From contig NZ_BLRH01000060.1 in the NCBI RefSeq assembly GCF_025996515.1, positions 1,116,001 through 1,180,000 of the forward strand: DNA of 64,000 nt, read 5' to 3'. A program made the position numbers and the translations under genes. This document shows positions 8,733-19,415 of the stretch, piece by piece. Source of the stretch: Rhizohabitans arisaemae. GTDB taxonomy: Bacteria > Actinomycetota > Actinomycetes > Streptosporangiales > Streptosporangiaceae. The notes below the pieces were generated by a model. It made no database searches and was not told the DNA's origin. It saw only the letters and a list, made by a program, of their open reading frames with translations. Numbering within the stretch: the stretch's first letter is position 1; each line of letters opens with the position of its first letter.

Positions 8733-9338
8733 TCAGGAACGGCCGAGGATCAACGCCATCGCCTCGGAGCGGGTCCGGTCCGAGGTCCGGAAGTCACCGC
8801 GGACGGCCGACGTGATGGTCTTCGCGCCCGGCTTGCGCACACCCCGCATCGTCATGCAGAGGTGCTCGGCCTCGACCACGACGATGACCCCGCGCGGCTC
8901 CAGGATCTTGACCATGGCGTCGGCGATCTGCGACGTCATCCGTTCCTGCACCTGGGGCCGCCGGGCGTAGACGTCCACCAGCCGGGCGAGCTTGGACAGG
9001 CCGGTGATCTGCCCTTTGTCGTTGGGGATGTAACCCACGTGGGCCACCCCGTGGAAGGGCACCAGGTGGTGTTCACAGGTGCTGAAGAGCTCGATGTCCT
9101 TGACCAGCACCATCTCATCGTGGTCCGCGTCGAAGATCGTCGTCAGCGCCTCTTCGGGCTTCTGATTGAGGCCGGCGAACTGCTCCGCGTACGCGCGGGC
9201 CACTCGTGCGGGGGTGTCGCGGAGGCCGTCGCGATCCGGATCCTCACCGATCGCGAGCAAGATCTCGCGAACGGCCTTCTCGATCCGGACCGCGTCGACA
9301 CCCAGAGGTTTGATCGACAACTCAGGTGCCCGGCTCAC
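8733..9338 (-). CDS. folE: GTP cyclohydrolase I
   Basis: A 201-aa FolE that forms dihydroneopterin triphosphate from GTP, the first step of the folate route whose later enzymes lie just downstream. It has [12 protein letters not shown] (zinc cysteine and histidines), [20 protein letters not shown] and [16 protein letters not shown] with the second zinc cysteine. The GTG start at 9338 overlaps the end of ftsH by 17 nt, so folE is translationally coupled to ftsH. It is followed by a strong terminator, separating it from the folP operon. Confidence 0.96.
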   Translation of the reverse strand: MSRAPELSIKPLGVDAVRIEKAVREILLAIGEDPDRDGLRDTPARVARAYAEQFAGLNQKPEEALTTIFDADHDEMVLVKDIELFSTCEHHLVPFHGVAHVGYIPNDKGQITGLSKLARLVDVYARRPQVQERMTSQIADAMVKILEPRGVIVVVEAEHLCMTMRGVRKPGAKTITSAVRGDFRTSDRTRSEAMALILGRS

Positions 9339-11313
9339 GCTCGTTGAGCCACTTGCCCGGCTCCGGAGTGGTCACACCCGCGGGGAGCGCCGGGCCCGAC
9401 CCGTTGCCGTTACCCAGCTGCTGCTCCTTCGGGGTCAGCACCGGGGGACGGTCCGAGGGAAGCCGCTTGCCGTAGCCCGCGTAGGAGGGGCGGTGCTCCT
9501 TGGGAACCACCGACCGGAAGATCTCGAGCACCATCTCACGGGAGAGGGTCTCCTTCTCCATCAGGTGCAGCACCAGGTCGTCGAGGACGTCGCGGTACTG
9601 GACGAGGATCTCCCACGCCTGGTCGTGCGCCGCCTCGATCAGGCGCCGCACCTCCTCGTCGATCGTGGAGGCGATCTTCTCGGAGTAGTCGCGCTCGTGG
9701 CCCATGTCCCGGCCGAGGAAAACCTCACCGGTCCCGGTGCCGAACTTGCGCGCCCCGAGCTGCTCGCTCATGCCGTACTCGGTCACCATGCGCCGGGCGA
9801 TCGCGGTGGCCTTCTCGATGTCGTTGGCCGCGCCGGTGGTGGGCTCGTGGAAGACGAGCTCCTCCGCCGTACGCCCGCCGAGCAGCATCGCGAGCTGGTC
9901 GAGCATCTCCGAACGGGTGGCCAGGAACTTGTCCTCCATCGGCAGGGTCATCGTGTAACCGAGGGCCCGGCCGCGCGAGAGGATGGTGATCTTGTGCACC
10001 GGGTCGGAGTTCGGCAGCGCGTGCGCCACCAGGGCGTGCCCGCCCTCGTGGTACGCGATGATCTTCTTCTCCTGGTCGGACATGACCCGGCTCTTGCGCT
10101 CGGGGCCGGCCATGACCCGGTCGATCGACTCCTCCAGCGTCGCCATCGAGATCAGCTTCTCGTCCTGGCGCGCAGTGAGCAGCGCACCCTCGTTGATCAC
10201 GTTGGCAAGGTCCGCGCCGGTGAACCCGGGGGTGCGCCGGGCGATGACGTCGAGGTCGACGTCGGCCGCGAACGGCTTGCCCCGGCCGTGCACCCGCAGG
10301 ATGCCCTTACGGCCCTCCAGGTCCGGCCGGTCGATGACGACCTGGCGGTCGAACCGCCCGGGCCGCAGCAGCGCGGGGTCGAGGATGTCGGGCCGGTTGG
10401 TGGCCGCGATCAGGATGACCCCGCCCTTGACGTCGAAGCCGTCCATCTCGACGAGCAGCTGGTTCAGCGTCTGCTCCCGCTCGTCGTGCCCGCCGCCCAG
10501 GCCCGCGCCACGGTGGCGGCCCACGGCGTCGATCTCGTCGATGAAGATGATGGCCGGGGCGTTCGCCTTGGCCTGCTCGAACAGGTCGCGCACCCGGGAG
10601 GCGCCGACACCGACGAACATCTCCACGAAGTCCGAACCGGAGATGGAGTAGAACGGCACCCCGGCCTCACCGGCGACCGCACGGGCCAGCAAGGTCTTAC
10701 CCGTACCGGGCGGGCCGTAGAGCAGCACACCCTTGGGGATCTTGGCGCCGATGGCCTGGAATTTCGAGGGGGCCTGCAGGAACTCCTTGATCTCCTGAAG
10801 CTCCTCGATCGCCTCGTCGGCCCCGGCGACGTCGGCGAACGTCGTCTTCGGGGTGTCCTTGGTGATGAGCTTGGCCTTGGACTTGCCAAAGCTCATGACC
10901 CGGGAGCCGCCGCCCTGCATCTGGTTCATGATGAACAGGAAGATGAGGATGAGGATGATGATCGGAAGCAAGGTGAAGAGCAGGCTGAGCAGGAAGTTCT
11001 CACGAGGGACGTCCACGGTGTAGCCCTTCGGGGGCTTCACCTTGTCCATCTCGTGCGCCAGCTCAAGGCCCTGGCCGCTCACCCAGTAAGCGTAGTAACG
11101 CTTGTTGTCCTTGGTTGTGATCTCAACCCGCTGATCCTTGTCAATGATCTTCGCGGCTGAGACCTGGCCGTTGCGAATCTGATCGGCGACGAAGGACGTG
11201 TCCTTCTTCTCGAAGCCGCCGTCCCCGCTGAACATCGTGGTGGCGAGAACGAACAGCACGACGATGCCCAGGATCCACAGCAGTGGCCCACGTGTAAAGC
11301 GCTTGAGATCCAT
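9322..11313 (-). CDS. ftsH: ATP-dependent zinc metalloprotease FtsH
   Basis: A 663-aa membrane AAA+ protease. The order is: N-terminal membrane segment (about 11-28), an extracytoplasmic domain, a second membrane segment (about 107-130, rich in I and L), Walker A GPPGTGKT, Walker [10 protein letters not shown], the second region of homology with RPGRFDRQV, and the M41 zinc motif HEGGH. The C-terminal tail is Pro/Gly rich. It degrades unneeded or damaged membrane and soluble proteins as a hexamer. The folE start lies within its last codons. About 240 nt separate it from the upstream hpt end. Confidence 0.97.
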   Translation of the reverse strand: MDLKRFTRGPLLWILGIVVLFVLATTMFSGDGGFEKKDTSFVADQIRNGQVSAAKIIDKDQRVEITTKDNKRYYAYWVSGQGLELAHEMDKVKPPKGYTVDVPRENFLLSLLFTLLPIIILILIFLFIMNQMQGGGSRVMSFGKSKAKLITKDTPKTTFADVAGADEAIEELQEIKEFLQAPSKFQAIGAKIPKGVLLYGPPGTGKTLLARAVAGEAGVPFYSISGSDFVEMFVGVGASRVRDLFEQAKANAPAIIFIDEIDAVGRHRGAGLGGGHDEREQTLNQLLVEMDGFDVKGGVILIAATNRPDILDPALLRPGRFDRQVVIDRPDLEGRKGILRVHGRGKPFAADVDLDVIARRTPGFTGADLANVINEGALLTARQDEKLISMATLEESIDRVMAGPERKSRVMSDQEKKIIAYHEGGHALVAHALPNSDPVHKITILSRGRALGYTMTLPMEDKFLATRSEMLDQLAMLLGGRTAEELVFHEPTTGAANDIEKATAIARRMVTEYGMSEQLGARKFGTGTGEVFLGRDMGHERDYSEKIASTIDEEVRRLIEAAHDQAWEILVQYRDVLDDLVLHLMEKETLSREMVLEIFRSVVPKEHRPSYAGYGKRLPSDRPPVLTPKEQQLGNGNGSGPALPAGVTTPEPGKWLNEREPGT

Positions 11314-11550
11314 CCGTTGCGGAACCCCGGCGGGCCCGTCCCTTCCTGATCAGCATTCGATACCCTGGGTTACACCCAGGGTCCGCGGCACCGGTCGCCG
11401 CACCCGCGGCTCTCCCGGAATCGTCTGCGACGCCCCGGAACCCCCACGGGTACACCACCCACCGAACAGCATGACCAGCCCGCTCGGCGCGGCGCGTTAT
11501 CTAACCAACGTACGTCGGCCGCCATCGTGTTCCCCGCCGCCCAAGATTAA

Positions 11551-13098
11551 TCACTTACCTCCGTAGACGTGGGGTGCGAGAGTCCCGATGAACGGCAGGT
11601 TCCGGTAGCGCTCGGCGTAGTCAAGACCGTATCCGATCACGAACTCATTCGGGATGTCGAAACCCACGTACTTCACGTCGATCGGCGTCTTGAGCGCGTC
11701 GGGTTTGCGGAGCATCGCGAAGATCTCCACCGAGGCCGGGCCGCGCGATTTCAGGTTGCGGATGAGCCAGGAGAGCGTGAGCCCCGAGTCGACGATGTCC
11801 TCCACGACCAGGACGTGCCGGCCGGCGATGTCGGTGTCGAGGTCCTTCAGGGTGCGCACGACGCCGGAGGACTTGGTGCCGGCCCCGTAGGAGGAGACCG
11901 CCATCCAGTCCATCTGCACCGGGCAGTGCAGCGCCCGCGCCAGGTCGGCCATGACCATGACCGCGCCCTTGAGCACCCCGACGAGCAGGAGGTCCTTGCC
12001 GGCGTAGTCCTCGTCGATCCGCCCGGCGATGTCCTTGATCTTCGAGCGCAGCTCTTCCTCGGAGACGAGGATCCGCTCCAGGTCCTTGCCCATATCCCCT
12101 GCGTCCACCCGCGTTGCCTCCGCCGAAGTCCCGATACCAAAGAAAAGCCTGCCATATCGACGGCTCACGCCGACGCCGCCGGGCAGCTCGACCCTCTTCT
12201 GTCCCCGCCAATGGGTGATCAGCCGATCCAGCTCCCGGATGTGGACCGCGGCGAGCGTCCCGGACGGGGATCCGGCGGCCGTCGCCGCCGTCTTGAGCAC
12301 CCGCCGCCGCACCGCCGTCGGCAGCGTGGCGAGCATACCCACCGCCAGCCCCCCGTCCGCGCACCGCGCCCGCGCGTAGGCCCGCCCGGCCCACTCGTCG
12401 AGGGCGTCGGCGTCGTCTCCGCAGAGCGCGGCGGTACGGGCGAGCGCCTCGGTGATCCCGGGGCCGAGGGACTCCTCCAGTACGGGCAGCGCCCGCGCCC
12501 GCACCCGTACCCGGGCGTAGGCGGGGTCGCTGTTGTGCGGATCGTCCCAGGGCACCAGGCCGAGGGCGGCGCAGACCTCCTGGGCCCGGACCCGGGAGAG
12601 ATCGAGGAACGGCCGACGGTAGCGGCCTGTGACAAATCTCATGCCGGCCAGCGACCGGGTCCCGCTCCCCCTGGCGAGACCCAGCAGCACGGTCTCGGCT
12701 TGATCGTCACGTGTGTGGCCCAGGAGTACGGCTGCCGCCCCGAGCCGCTCCGCGGCCGTACCCAAGGCCTCATATCGGGCTTCTCGCGCCGCGGCCTCCG
12801 GCCCGCCCCGGGTGCCCACCGTGACGTTCAGGACTTCCGCGGGGTCGAGACCGAGCTCCCGCGCCAGCCGTACCACCTCCGCGGCCCGCTCCGCCGAGCC
12901 CGCCTGGAGGCCGTGGTCCACCGTGAGCAGTCCCGCGCGCAGGCCGAGCCGGGGCGCCGCGAACGCGGTCGCGGCGGCGAGGGCCAGTGAGTCGGCCCCG
13001 CCGCTGCACGCGACGAGCACCAGGTCGCCCGGGGCGAGGTCCGCGAGCGCGAGCCGTACCGCACGCCGCGCGTCGGCCACCGCCGGATGTGGACCCAT
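11551..13098 (-). CDS. tilS-hpt: Bifunctional tRNA(Ile)-lysidine synthase / hypoxanthine phosphoribosyltransferase fusion
   Basis: One uninterrupted 515-aa frame covers two enzymes. Residues 1 to about 325 are TilS: the PP-loop [38 protein letters not shown], and a TilS C-terminal region. Residues from about 336 are Hpr[31 protein letters not shown], and the PRPP loop [14 protein letters not shown]. In most actinobacteria these are two adjacent genes. Here no stop separates them and the linker is short ([13 protein letters not shown]). An internal ATG at 12093 with its own RBS could also give a free 180-aa HprT. TilS makes lysidine at the tRNA-Ile2 wobble base; HprT salvages hypoxanthine and guanine. 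Confidence 0.9.
   Translation of the reverse strand: MGPHPAVADARRAVRLALADLAPGDLVLVACSGGADSLALAAATAFAAPRLGLRAGLLTVDHGLQAGSAERAAEVVRLARELGLDPAEVLNVTVGTRGGPEAAAREARYEALGTAAERLGAAAVLLGHTRDDQAETVLLGLARGSGTRSLAGMRFVTGRYRRPFLDLSRVRAQEVCAALGLVPWDDPHNSDPAYARVRVRARALPVLEESLGPGITEALARTAALCGDDADALDEWAGRAYARARCADGGLAVGMLATLPTAVRRRVLKTAATAAGSPSGTLAAVHIRELDRLITHWRGQKRVELPGGVGVSRRYGRLFFGIGTSAEATRVDAGDMGKDLERILVSEEELRSKIKDIAGRIDEDYAGKDLLLVGVLKGAVMVMADLARALHCPVQMDWMAVSSYGAGTKSSGVVRTLKDLDTDIAGRHVLVVEDIVDSGLTLSWLIRNLKSRGPASVEIFAMLRKPDALKTPIDVKYVGFDIPNEFVIGYGLDYAERYRNLPFIGTLAPHVYGGK
12091..12103 (-). promoter_or_regulatory. Internal RBS and ATG for a free Hpt inside the fused frame
   Basis: On the minus strand GCAGGGGATATG places an AGGGG Shine-Dalgarno just ahead of the ATG at 12093, exactly where HprT proteins normally begin (M-G-K-D-L-E-R). 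Starting here gives a 180-aa protein of standard length. The cell may therefore make both a fusion and a separate HprT, or only the short form plus a read-through TilS. Confidence 0.55.
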
Positions 13099-13108
13099 GC
13101 TTCAAAAT

Positions 13109-14251
13109 CTACGGCGAGGTGTCCGCCGAACCGGAATCCGACGACTCCGATCCACCGTCCGACGGCTCCGACGCGCCGTCGGACAGTGCGCCGTTGCTCA
13201 GCACCCGGTTGATCCACAGGCGCGGCTGAGCGATCTCGGCGTGGGTGGGCAGGGTCTCCGGGGATGTCCAGACCCGGTTGAACCCCTCGATCCCCACCTG
13301 TTCCACCACGGAAGTGACGAAGGCGGACCCCTCCGCGTACTGCTTCATCTTCATTTCGAGCCCGAGAAGCCGGCGAATCGTGCGATCCATCCGGGACGCA
13401 CCCTCCCGGCGCTTCTGGAACCGGGCGCGGATCTCCTCGACCGTCGGCACCACGGAGGGGCCGACGGCGTCCATCACATAGTCGCCGTGCCCTTCGACCA
13501 GGGTCATCACCGCCGTCAGGCGATCAAGGATCTCCCGCTGCTCCGGCGACTGGATCACATCGATCAGATTGGCGTCGCCCTGGCCGCGCACGGCGTCGGC
13601 GAGGACGTCGGCCGCCGAACGGAGCCGTTCGAGCAAGGTCGACAGGTCGATGTCCGAGGCGAGCAGGAACTCGGTCATCTGCGCCCGGACATACTCCCGC
13701 AACCACGGCACCGCCGTGAACTGCACCCGGTGCGTCTCCTCGTGGAGGCAGACCCAGAGCCGGAAGTCCCGGGGGTTCACCCCCAGCTCCCGCTCGGCGT
13801 TGACGATGTTCGGCGCGACCAGGGTGAGCCGGCCCGCCGGGGTCTGCCCGGACGGATCCGGCGGCAGGAAGAGCTCATACTGCCCGAGCACGCGTGAGGC
13901 GAGGAAGGCGAGCACCGCCCCGACCTCGACACCGGTGATCCGCGACCCCACCGCTCCCACGATCGCGGGGGTGGCCCGCTTGGAGGCGAGCCGGTCGGTG
14001 ATCGGCTCCAGGACGACCCGGAACCCGTCGACGTTCGCCCTGATCCAGCCGATCCGGTCCACGACCGTGGCCGGATGCGGGGGGCTGTCGCCGTCGAGCT
14101 TGGTGAACTCCTTGACGTGCACTTCGGCCTCGCGGGAGAGCTTGCGTAGCTCAAGGACCGCCGCTCGGGCCTCGGCGCGGGACACTTGGGGCCCCGGGCG
14201 AACCAGCCGGACTCCCGTCGCGACGGCCACATCCCAATCGATTACTTGCAT
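13109..14251 (-). CDS. Zinc-dependent metalloprotease, DUF2342 (zincin_2) family
   Basis: A 380-aa protein with the zincin motif HEETHRVQF (HExxH) and a downstream EGHGDYVMDAVG segment that supplies the third ligand region. This is the actinobacterial DUF2342 family, sometimes labelled 'coenzyme F420 biosynthesis associated', usually between dacB and tilS as here. It has no signal peptide, so a cytoplasmic location is likely. The last 30 residues are a Ser/Asp/Glu-rich acidic tail. The substrate is unknown. The stop lies 10 nt from the tilS start, so it is probably co-transcribed. Confidence 0.85.
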   Translation of the reverse strand: MQVIDWDVAVATGVRLVRPGPQVSRAEARAAVLELRKLSREAEVHVKEFTKLDGDSPPHPATVVDRIGWIRANVDGFRVVLEPITDRLASKRATPAIVGAVGSRITGVEVGAVLAFLASRVLGQYELFLPPDPSGQTPAGRLTLVAPNIVNAERELGVNPRDFRLWVCLHEETHRVQFTAVPWLREYVRAQMTEFLLASDIDLSTLLERLRSAADVLADAVRGQGDANLIDVIQSPEQREILDRLTAVMTLVEGHGDYVMDAVGPSVVPTVEEIRARFQKRREGASRMDRTIRRLLGLEMKMKQYAEGSAFVTSVVEQVGIEGFNRVWTSPETLPTHAEIAQPRLWINRVLSNGALSDGASEPSDGGSESSDSGSADTSP

Positions 14252-14346
14252 CCCGTCGCCTTCGGTTCGTCGGTGGGCGAGTATTCGCTACTGCGCATCC
14301 TCACGTCCCCACCGTACGCGTTGTCACACCTCCACGCGCGCAGGCG

Positions 14347-15720
14347 TTACGAACAGCCACAGGTCGCGACAATGGATGCAAGACGATCCAGGGCCACCTG
14401 GGCCCGGGGCACCCCGGGCACGCGATCGGCGAGGAAGGCGAAGGCCAGCATCCGGCCGTCGGCGGTCCGGGTGACACCGGCGAGGGTGCTGACGCCGTTG
14501 AGCGTCCCGGTCTTGGCGCGGACCGCCCCGGCGCCCACCCGGTTGGGGCCCGCGCCGTACCGGTCCGCCAGGGTCCCGGTGAAGCCGGCCACGGGCAGAC
14601 CGCTGATCGCCCCGCGCAGATAGGTGTGCTCGGGGCCCGCGGCCACGGCGAGCATCTTGGCCAGGGCCATGGGGGTGAGCCGGTTCTTGACGGACAGTCC
14701 GCTCCCGTCGTACACCTCGACGCCCGTGGCCACCTCCAGTCCGGACAGGACGGCTTTCACCGCCTGCGCCCCGCCGTCGAACGAGGCTGGCTTTCCCTCA
14801 TTTATCGCGATATGTCGGGCAAGGGCCTCGGCCAGGTCGTTGTCGCTCAACGTCAGCATCCGCTCCACCAGCGCATAGACCGGCGGCGAGTCGACCCTGG
14901 CCAGCTCGGCCGCCTTCGGCGCGGCCTTGACCCGCTGCCCCCGGACGACCGAGATCCCCTCCTTGGTGAGCAGGCTCGCGAAGGCCGAGGTGGCCAGGGC
15001 GGGCGGATCGGTGGAACGGGCGTGGCCGTTCGGATGGAGCCGTCCGCCGTCGATCTCCAGGGCCGTGATCGGTGCCACACTCCCCTCCGGGACGTATCCC
15101 GGCTTCCAGCTCGCCGCCGTACGGGAGCCGAGGAACAGGCTGTCGTCGTAGCCGAGTCTGACCTTGGTGATCTTTTGCGCCTTCAGCGCCTGCGCGGTGC
15201 GCTGGGCCAGCGCGCTCAGCAGGGCGGGTTTGGGATAGACGTCGTAGGCCCGCGGGCCGGCCAGCGTCGGGTCGCCGCCGCCCACCAGGATGACCGAGTC
15301 CTTGGTCTGGCCCCGGACGACCCTGGTGGAGAGCCTGGCGTCGGGGCCCAGCGAGGCGAGGGCCGCCACCGCGGTGACGACCTTGGTGGTGGAGGCCGGG
15401 GTCAGGGGTGAACCGTGATTGCGGGCGAAGAGCGTGGTGCCGTCGGCCGCGTCGACCACCACCGCCGCGACGTTGCTCCCCAGGGCGGGATCGCGCAGCG
15501 CGGCCTCAAGCCGTCGGCCGAGCGTTGCCGAAACCGGGAGCTTTCCGGCACCTCCCATCGGAAACACCGGACCGGCCGTCACAATGGGAGGAGGGGGGCG
15601 CAATGTCTGGGTGGGTACCTTCGCAGCAGGCCGGACCTGCACAAACAGCGCGGCGAGGATCACATATGCTTGGAGTAGCGCAAGAGTGATCAACGCTACC
15701 AAGCGCTCACGCCGCACCAC
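14347..15720 (-). CDS. dacB: D-alanyl-D-alanine carboxypeptidase/endopeptidase, PBP4 (S13) family
   Basis: A 457-aa exported protein with an N-terminal signal anchor (about 9-28: [18 protein letters not shown]) and a Pro-rich linker. It carries the three penicillin-binding motifs: STTK (serine nucleophile) in [13 protein letters not shown] in [12 protein letters not shown], and KTG in [10 protein letters not shown]. It trims or cleaves peptidoglycan peptides outside the membrane. It is transcribed away from ppa, with a divergent promoter region at 15721-15817. It ends with CGCS at the C-terminus, which is unusual but without clear meaning. Confidence 0.93.
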   Translation of the reverse strand: MVRRERLVALITLALLQAYVILAALFVQVRPAAKVPTQTLRPPPPIVTAGPVFPMGGAGKLPVSATLGRRLEAALRDPALGSNVAAVVVDAADGTTLFARNHGSPLTPASTTKVVTAVAALASLGPDARLSTRVVRGQTKDSVILVGGGDPTLAGPRAYDVYPKPALLSALAQRTAQALKAQKITKVRLGYDDSLFLGSRTAASWKPGYVPEGSVAPITALEIDGGRLHPNGHARSTDPPALATSAFASLLTKEGISVVRGQRVKAAPKAAELARVDSPPVYALVERMLTLSDNDLAEALARHIAINEGKPASFDGGAQAVKAVLSGLEVATGVEVYDGSGLSVKNRLTPMALAKMLAVAAGPEHTYLRGAISGLPVAGFTGTLADRYGAGPNRVGAGAVRAKTGTLNGVSTLAGVTRTADGRMLAFAFLADRVPGVPRAQVALDRLASIVATCGCS

Positions 15721-15817
15721 GTCGTCGACCTCTTCCCGACATACGTCATCCTGGGTATACGCCTACGAGACATTAGTGGCTCGGTCCACGGGACCGGGCA
15801 TGAGCGGAGGAACTGCG

Positions 15818-16315
15818 GTGGAGTTCGACGTTGTCATCGAGATTCCGAAGGGTGAGCGTAACAAGTACGAGATGGATCACGAGACCGGCCGTATCTGGTT
15901 GGACCGGCTCCTGTTCACATCCACGCAGTATCCCGCCGATTACGGCTTTGTCGAGGGCACCCTCGGCGAGGACGGGGATCCCCTCGACGCCATGGTGCTG
16001 CTTCAGGCGCCGACCTTCCCCGGCTGCCACATCAAATGCCGCGCCGTCGGCATGTTCCGGATGACCGACGAGAAGGGCGGTGACGACAAGCTGCTCTGCG
16101 TCCCGGCGACGGATCCCCGGATGGAGCACATTCGCGACATTCACCACGTCGCCGAGTTCGACCGGCTGGAGATCCAGCACTTCTTCGAGGTCTACAAGGA
16201 CCTGGAGCCCGGCAAGTCGGTCGAGGGCGCCACCTGGGTGGGCCGGACCGAGGCCGAGGCGGAGATAGAGGCCTCCTACAAGCGGGCCGAGGGCACCCGG
16301 TACGCGGCGCACTGA
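15818..16315 (+). CDS. ppa: Inorganic pyrophosphatase (family I)
   Basis: A 165-aa soluble pyrophosphatase. It has [41 protein letters not shown] (active-site aspartates), and the [13 protein letters not shown] segment. The GTG at 15818 was chosen over upstream codons because GGAGG lies 7 nt before it and the protein then begins at the usual (M)[11 protein letters not shown]. It hydrolyses pyrophosphate from biosynthesis. It is convergent with the NlpC/P60 gene, with a shared terminator between them. Confidence 0.95.
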   Translation: MEFDVVIEIPKGERNKYEMDHETGRIWLDRLLFTSTQYPADYGFVEGTLGEDGDPLDAMVLLQAPTFPGCHIKCRAVGMFRMTDEKGGDDKLLCVPATDPRMEHIRDIHHVAEFDRLEIQHFFEVYKDLEPGKSVEGATWVGRTEAEAEIEASYKRAEGTRYAAH

Positions 16316-16337
16316 GCCGCCCGGGGATCCATCCTGA

Positions 16338-16386
16338 TCGGCACGGTGCCCCGCCCGGCGTCCCCGTGGACGGTGCATCGTGCCGA
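16338..16386. terminator. Hairpin between convergent ppa and NlpC/P60 genes
   Basis: Arms TCGGCACGGTGC (16338-16349) and GCATCGTGCCGA (16375-16386) pair over 12 bp with one mismatch. There is no long T tract, as is common in high-GC actinobacteria. Its place between converging genes suggests bidirectional termination. Confidence 0.6.
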
Positions 16387-16397
16387 GCCCCCGCCGG

Positions 16398-17603
16398 TCA
16401 CACCCCGGGGCGGACGGCTCCGACCAAGTCCTTGCGAAACGCGGACGCGATCCGGACGACGTCGCCGGTCTGCGGCGCGTGCACCATCAGCCCGCGTCCG
16501 ATGTAGATCCCGACGTGGTGCAGCGTGCCCAGATAGCTGGTGAGCCGACCGAAGATCACGAGGTCGCCGCGCCGAAGCTGATCGAGCGGGACCTTGCGGT
16601 TCTGCGACCACTGGTAGCCGACCCAGTGCGGCATCTTCACCCCGACCCGCTCCCACGAGCGCATCGTCAGGCCCGAGCAGTCGAAACTCGACGGCCCCTC
16701 ACCGCCCCAGACGTACGGCTTGCCGAGCTGGGTCAGCGCCCAGTTGGCCGCGATGTCCCCCGCGCGGGAGGACGCCCCCCGGCTCATCGCGCCCCACATG
16801 ACCCCGCTCTGCGACCGCAGCTCCCTGGCCGCCTTGGCCGCCAAGGCCCTCGCCCGCGCCCGGGCCAACGCGGCCGCGCGGGCGGCGGCCAGCCGTTCGG
16901 CGCGGGACCGCGCCGCGTCGAGCTCCCGCTCAAGCTGAGCCTTCTCCCGCTGAATCCGGGCCGTCTCCCGCTGCTGATGCTCGACCATGGCCTGAGCCGC
17001 GCTCTTGCTGTACTCGGCGCGCTCCGTCGCCAGCGTCTGGGTGCTCAACGCGTTCTCGGCCCGCTGCCCGAGGATGCGGGCGACCTCCTGGGTGTCCTCG
17101 ACCCGCTGGATCACCTGGGACTGCCGGCCGGCCAGGTATTGAAGCATCGTCGCCCGGGCGAGAAACGCCTCAGGCCCGTCGTCTCCGTCGCCGAGAGCCG
17201 ATATGGGGGTGTAGAAGGGGCCGTTCGCGTAGGTCTCGGCGGCGAGTGCGCCCGCCCGATCCCTGGCGGAGGTCATCTCGTCCTCTGCCGCGGCCAGCCC
17301 TGCCGCGGCGGTCCGGTACTCGTCTTCGGCTGAGTCCAGCTTGACCATCTCGCCGTTGTAGGCCTCGACCAGCGTCTCCGCCCGTGTCGTCAGCTGCTCC
17401 AGCCGAAGATCGGCGGCGGCGAGACGGGACTTGATGCGGGCGACGGCCTTGGCCCGTTTTCGTACCTGCTCCTTGCTCTCCTTCACCTCTTTGGCCGACG
17501 GCGCCGGCTTCGCCACCGCGACGGCGGGAGCGATGGCCGTGAGGCCAAGCAGCGCCGCGGCTCCAACCATCGTGCTTCTCCGCAGTGTTTCCAACGGTTG
17601 CAC
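16398..17603 (-). CDS. Secreted NlpC/P60 (C40) peptidoglycan endopeptidase with coiled coil
   Basis: A 401-aa protein with a signal peptide (about 10-31, ending AVAVAKPAPS). A long charged coiled coil follows (about 38-260) with heptad-rich EQVRKRAKAVARIKSRLAAA and Ala/Arg-rich repeats. The C-terminal NlpC/P60 domain has FDCSGLT (catalytic Cys), HHVGIYIG (His) and a downstream polar residue. Such RipA-like proteins cut cell-wall peptides during division. The coiled coil probably holds the enzyme in check or binds a partner. The ATG at 17603 is followed by a normal signal; no riboswitch was seen upstream. Confidence 0.92.
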   Translation of the reverse strand: MQPLETLRRSTMVGAAALLGLTAIAPAVAVAKPAPSAKEVKESKEQVRKRAKAVARIKSRLAAADLRLEQLTTRAETLVEAYNGEMVKLDSAEDEYRTAAAGLAAAEDEMTSARDRAGALAAETYANGPFYTPISALGDGDDGPEAFLARATMLQYLAGRQSQVIQRVEDTQEVARILGQRAENALSTQTLATERAEYSKSAAQAMVEHQQRETARIQREKAQLERELDAARSRAERLAAARAAALARARARALAAKAARELRSQSGVMWGAMSRGASSRAGDIAANWALTQLGKPYVWGGEGPSSFDCSGLTMRSWERVGVKMPHWVGYQWSQNRKVPLDQLRRGDLVIFGRLTSYLGTLHHVGIYIGRGLMVHAPQTGDVVRIASAFRKDLVGAVRPGV

Positions 17604-17736
17604 GAATCCCCCTCGAAACGTAACCGACGTGTAACCATGCGTAGTATCTGGTCACACAAAACCCTCTGTTCCCCCTGACAACGCACTGCACACATTTTGA
17701 TTACGATCTGTAATCTCAACGGTTTGACCTGCGAAA

Positions 17737-19098
17737 TCAAGCACCTGTCGCGGAAGGAGGGCTCTTGACGGCAAAGGTGGGACGCGTGGCCGGCGAGTCG
17801 GTCGGCGACGGGGTGGGCCGCGGCGAAGACGTCGGCGGATCGGAGTCGCCCGGCGACGGGCTGGGCAGCGGCGACGCCGGCGGAGCGGAGTCGGGCGGCG
17901 GGGAGGATCCGGGCTTCCCGCCGCCGTGCTGATGATCGCGTGGCGGCGGTCCGGGACGGCCCGGCGGCCGACCGGGGCCCGAGTCGGCCGGCTGGGTTCC
18001 GGGGCCGGTCACCGAGGGTGGCCGGGGTCGCGCGGGTTCGGCGGGCGCGGGGAACCGGGGGAACTCCGTCCCGAGGGTCGGACCGGTTCCGATGGGCACC
18101 CCTGCGGCCGGATCGGCGGCGCCCTCGTCGAACACCACCGGATCCGCCGCTCCACCCGGCCGCGAAGGGGTACCGGCCGAGGTGCCGGCGGCCGGCGAAC
18201 CCGAGGCGCCGGATCCGAGGGCCACCCCGCCCGCATCCTGGCCGAGGTGCCGAAAGACCAGCACCATCAGCAGGGCGACGACCGCCGCGGCGAGGACGCT
18301 GCCGACCGCCCGAGGCCAGCGGGAAACCGCGGCGACCGGAAACCCGCCGCTGTCGAAGGGGCCGGATCGCCCGGCGACTTCGGACCGGTACGGCGCAAGC
18401 CCGGGGTCGGTGAAACCGTCGAGGATCCGCATGCGCAGATCGGCGGAGATCCGCTCCTCGGGCAGTGTCGCGAACACCTTCGCGACCGACACCGAGCCGG
18501 ACTTGCGCCGCCCGCACGCGTCACACCCGTGCACCCGCCGGGCGAGCTGCGCCCGGTCCCGGACGAGCCCCGCGACGACCCGCTCGCACGGCGCGCAGCC
18601 GGCGGCGCCCCGCCGGACGAGCAGCTCCGCCGCCACCGAATCGCGGAGCCGCGCCTTGGCCGTACTCCACCGGTACCGGGCCTGACGCGGGCCCAGGCCG
18701 AGCACCCGGCCCAGATCGGCCAGGGCGACGCCACGCCTGGTGACCAGGTCCAGCACCTCGCGGTCGGCGAGCGGCAGACTGAGTACGGCGTTCCGCGCGA
18801 TCTGTGGTGGACCGCCCGTGGAGAACGGCGCGGGACGCGGCGGTTCACCGCCGTGACGGGCGCATTCGGCCCGCGCCAGCGCGTGGATCCACGCCCGGAG
18901 CAGCCGAGGCTCGGCGAGCAGGTGGATCTTCGATTCGGCGACGATCAAGGTATCGCGCAGCGCCGTCCGGGCCGCGTCGACGTCTCCGAGGATGAAGCGG
19001 CAGTAGCCGTAGACGCCCTCTGCGTAGGAGTGGTACAGCACGGCGAGGGCGCCCGGGTCACGAGCCCTGAGGGCCTCGACCAGAACGCGGTCATTCAT
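17737..19098 (-). CDS. Sigma-70-like protein fused to membrane anchor and Pro-rich tail
   Basis: A 453-aa protein. Residues 1 to about 170 look like an ECF sigma factor: region 2 YAEGVYGYCRFILGDVDAA and region 4 LPLADREVLDLVTRRGVAL with a helix-turn-helix LGRVLGLGPRQARYRW. Two cysteine clusters, CAPCERV and HGCDACGR (about 186-214), resemble a zinc-binding anti-sigma segment. One membrane helix follows (about 285-303, VLAAAVVALLMVLVF), then a long Pro/Ser/Gly-rich extracytoplasmic tail. Sigma-like, zinc-cysteine and membrane modules in one chain suggest a self-contained envelope sensor; whether it still drives transcription is unknown. Confidence 0.75.
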   Translation of the reverse strand: MNDRVLVEALRARDPGALAVLYHSYAEGVYGYCRFILGDVDAARTALRDTLIVAESKIHLLAEPRLLRAWIHALARAECARHGGEPPRPAPFSTGGPPQIARNAVLSLPLADREVLDLVTRRGVALADLGRVLGLGPRQARYRWSTAKARLRDSVAAELLVRRGAAGCAPCERVVAGLVRDRAQLARRVHGCDACGRRKSGSVSVAKVFATLPEERISADLRMRILDGFTDPGLAPYRSEVAGRSGPFDSGGFPVAAVSRWPRAVGSVLAAAVVALLMVLVFRHLGQDAGGVALGSGASGSPAAGTSAGTPSRPGGAADPVVFDEGAADPAAGVPIGTGPTLGTEFPRFPAPAEPARPRPPSVTGPGTQPADSGPGRPPGRPGPPPRDHQHGGGKPGSSPPPDSAPPASPLPSPSPGDSDPPTSSPRPTPSPTDSPATRPTFAVKSPPSATGA

Positions 19099-19415
19099 AT
19101 CGTCGAAAGTAAAGGGTTTCCCATTCGGGCAGCTACCGATTCACCATAAAGAAGCACCCATGACATGTGCTCCCCACTTTTTTACTCGGCCCGCCATAGG
19201 AGTAGAAAACCATCAAAGCTCGGGCATACTACGTAACGGACTGATCAAGCCCTTCCGACCGGAGATCAATATACGGCTCCGGTATCTCCGGCTACAAAGA
19301 ACCCTCGAATATCCTCAAACAGAACAGATCGCCCGACGAATCCGAATCGCTATTTCCCGAAAAATCATCTTATACGGGCTAAGCATGCTGGATTTCGTGG
19401 CCGCCGGGTCGTCGG
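19099..19415. other. AT-richer intergenic region, no gene seen
   Basis: This 317-bp stretch between the sigma-like gene and the saccharopine-dehydrogenase-like gene is clearly poorer in G+C than its surroundings. The one open frame across it has no family features, no RBS and unlike codon use, so it was not called. It holds the upstream region of the sigma-like gene, which is transcribed away from it. Confidence 0.5.

Noticed and set aside
17604-17736. c-di-AMP (ydaO) riboswitch before the NlpC/P60 gene
   Set aside because: Such riboswitches often precede these genes in actinobacteria, but none of the conserved core motifs could be found in this leader.
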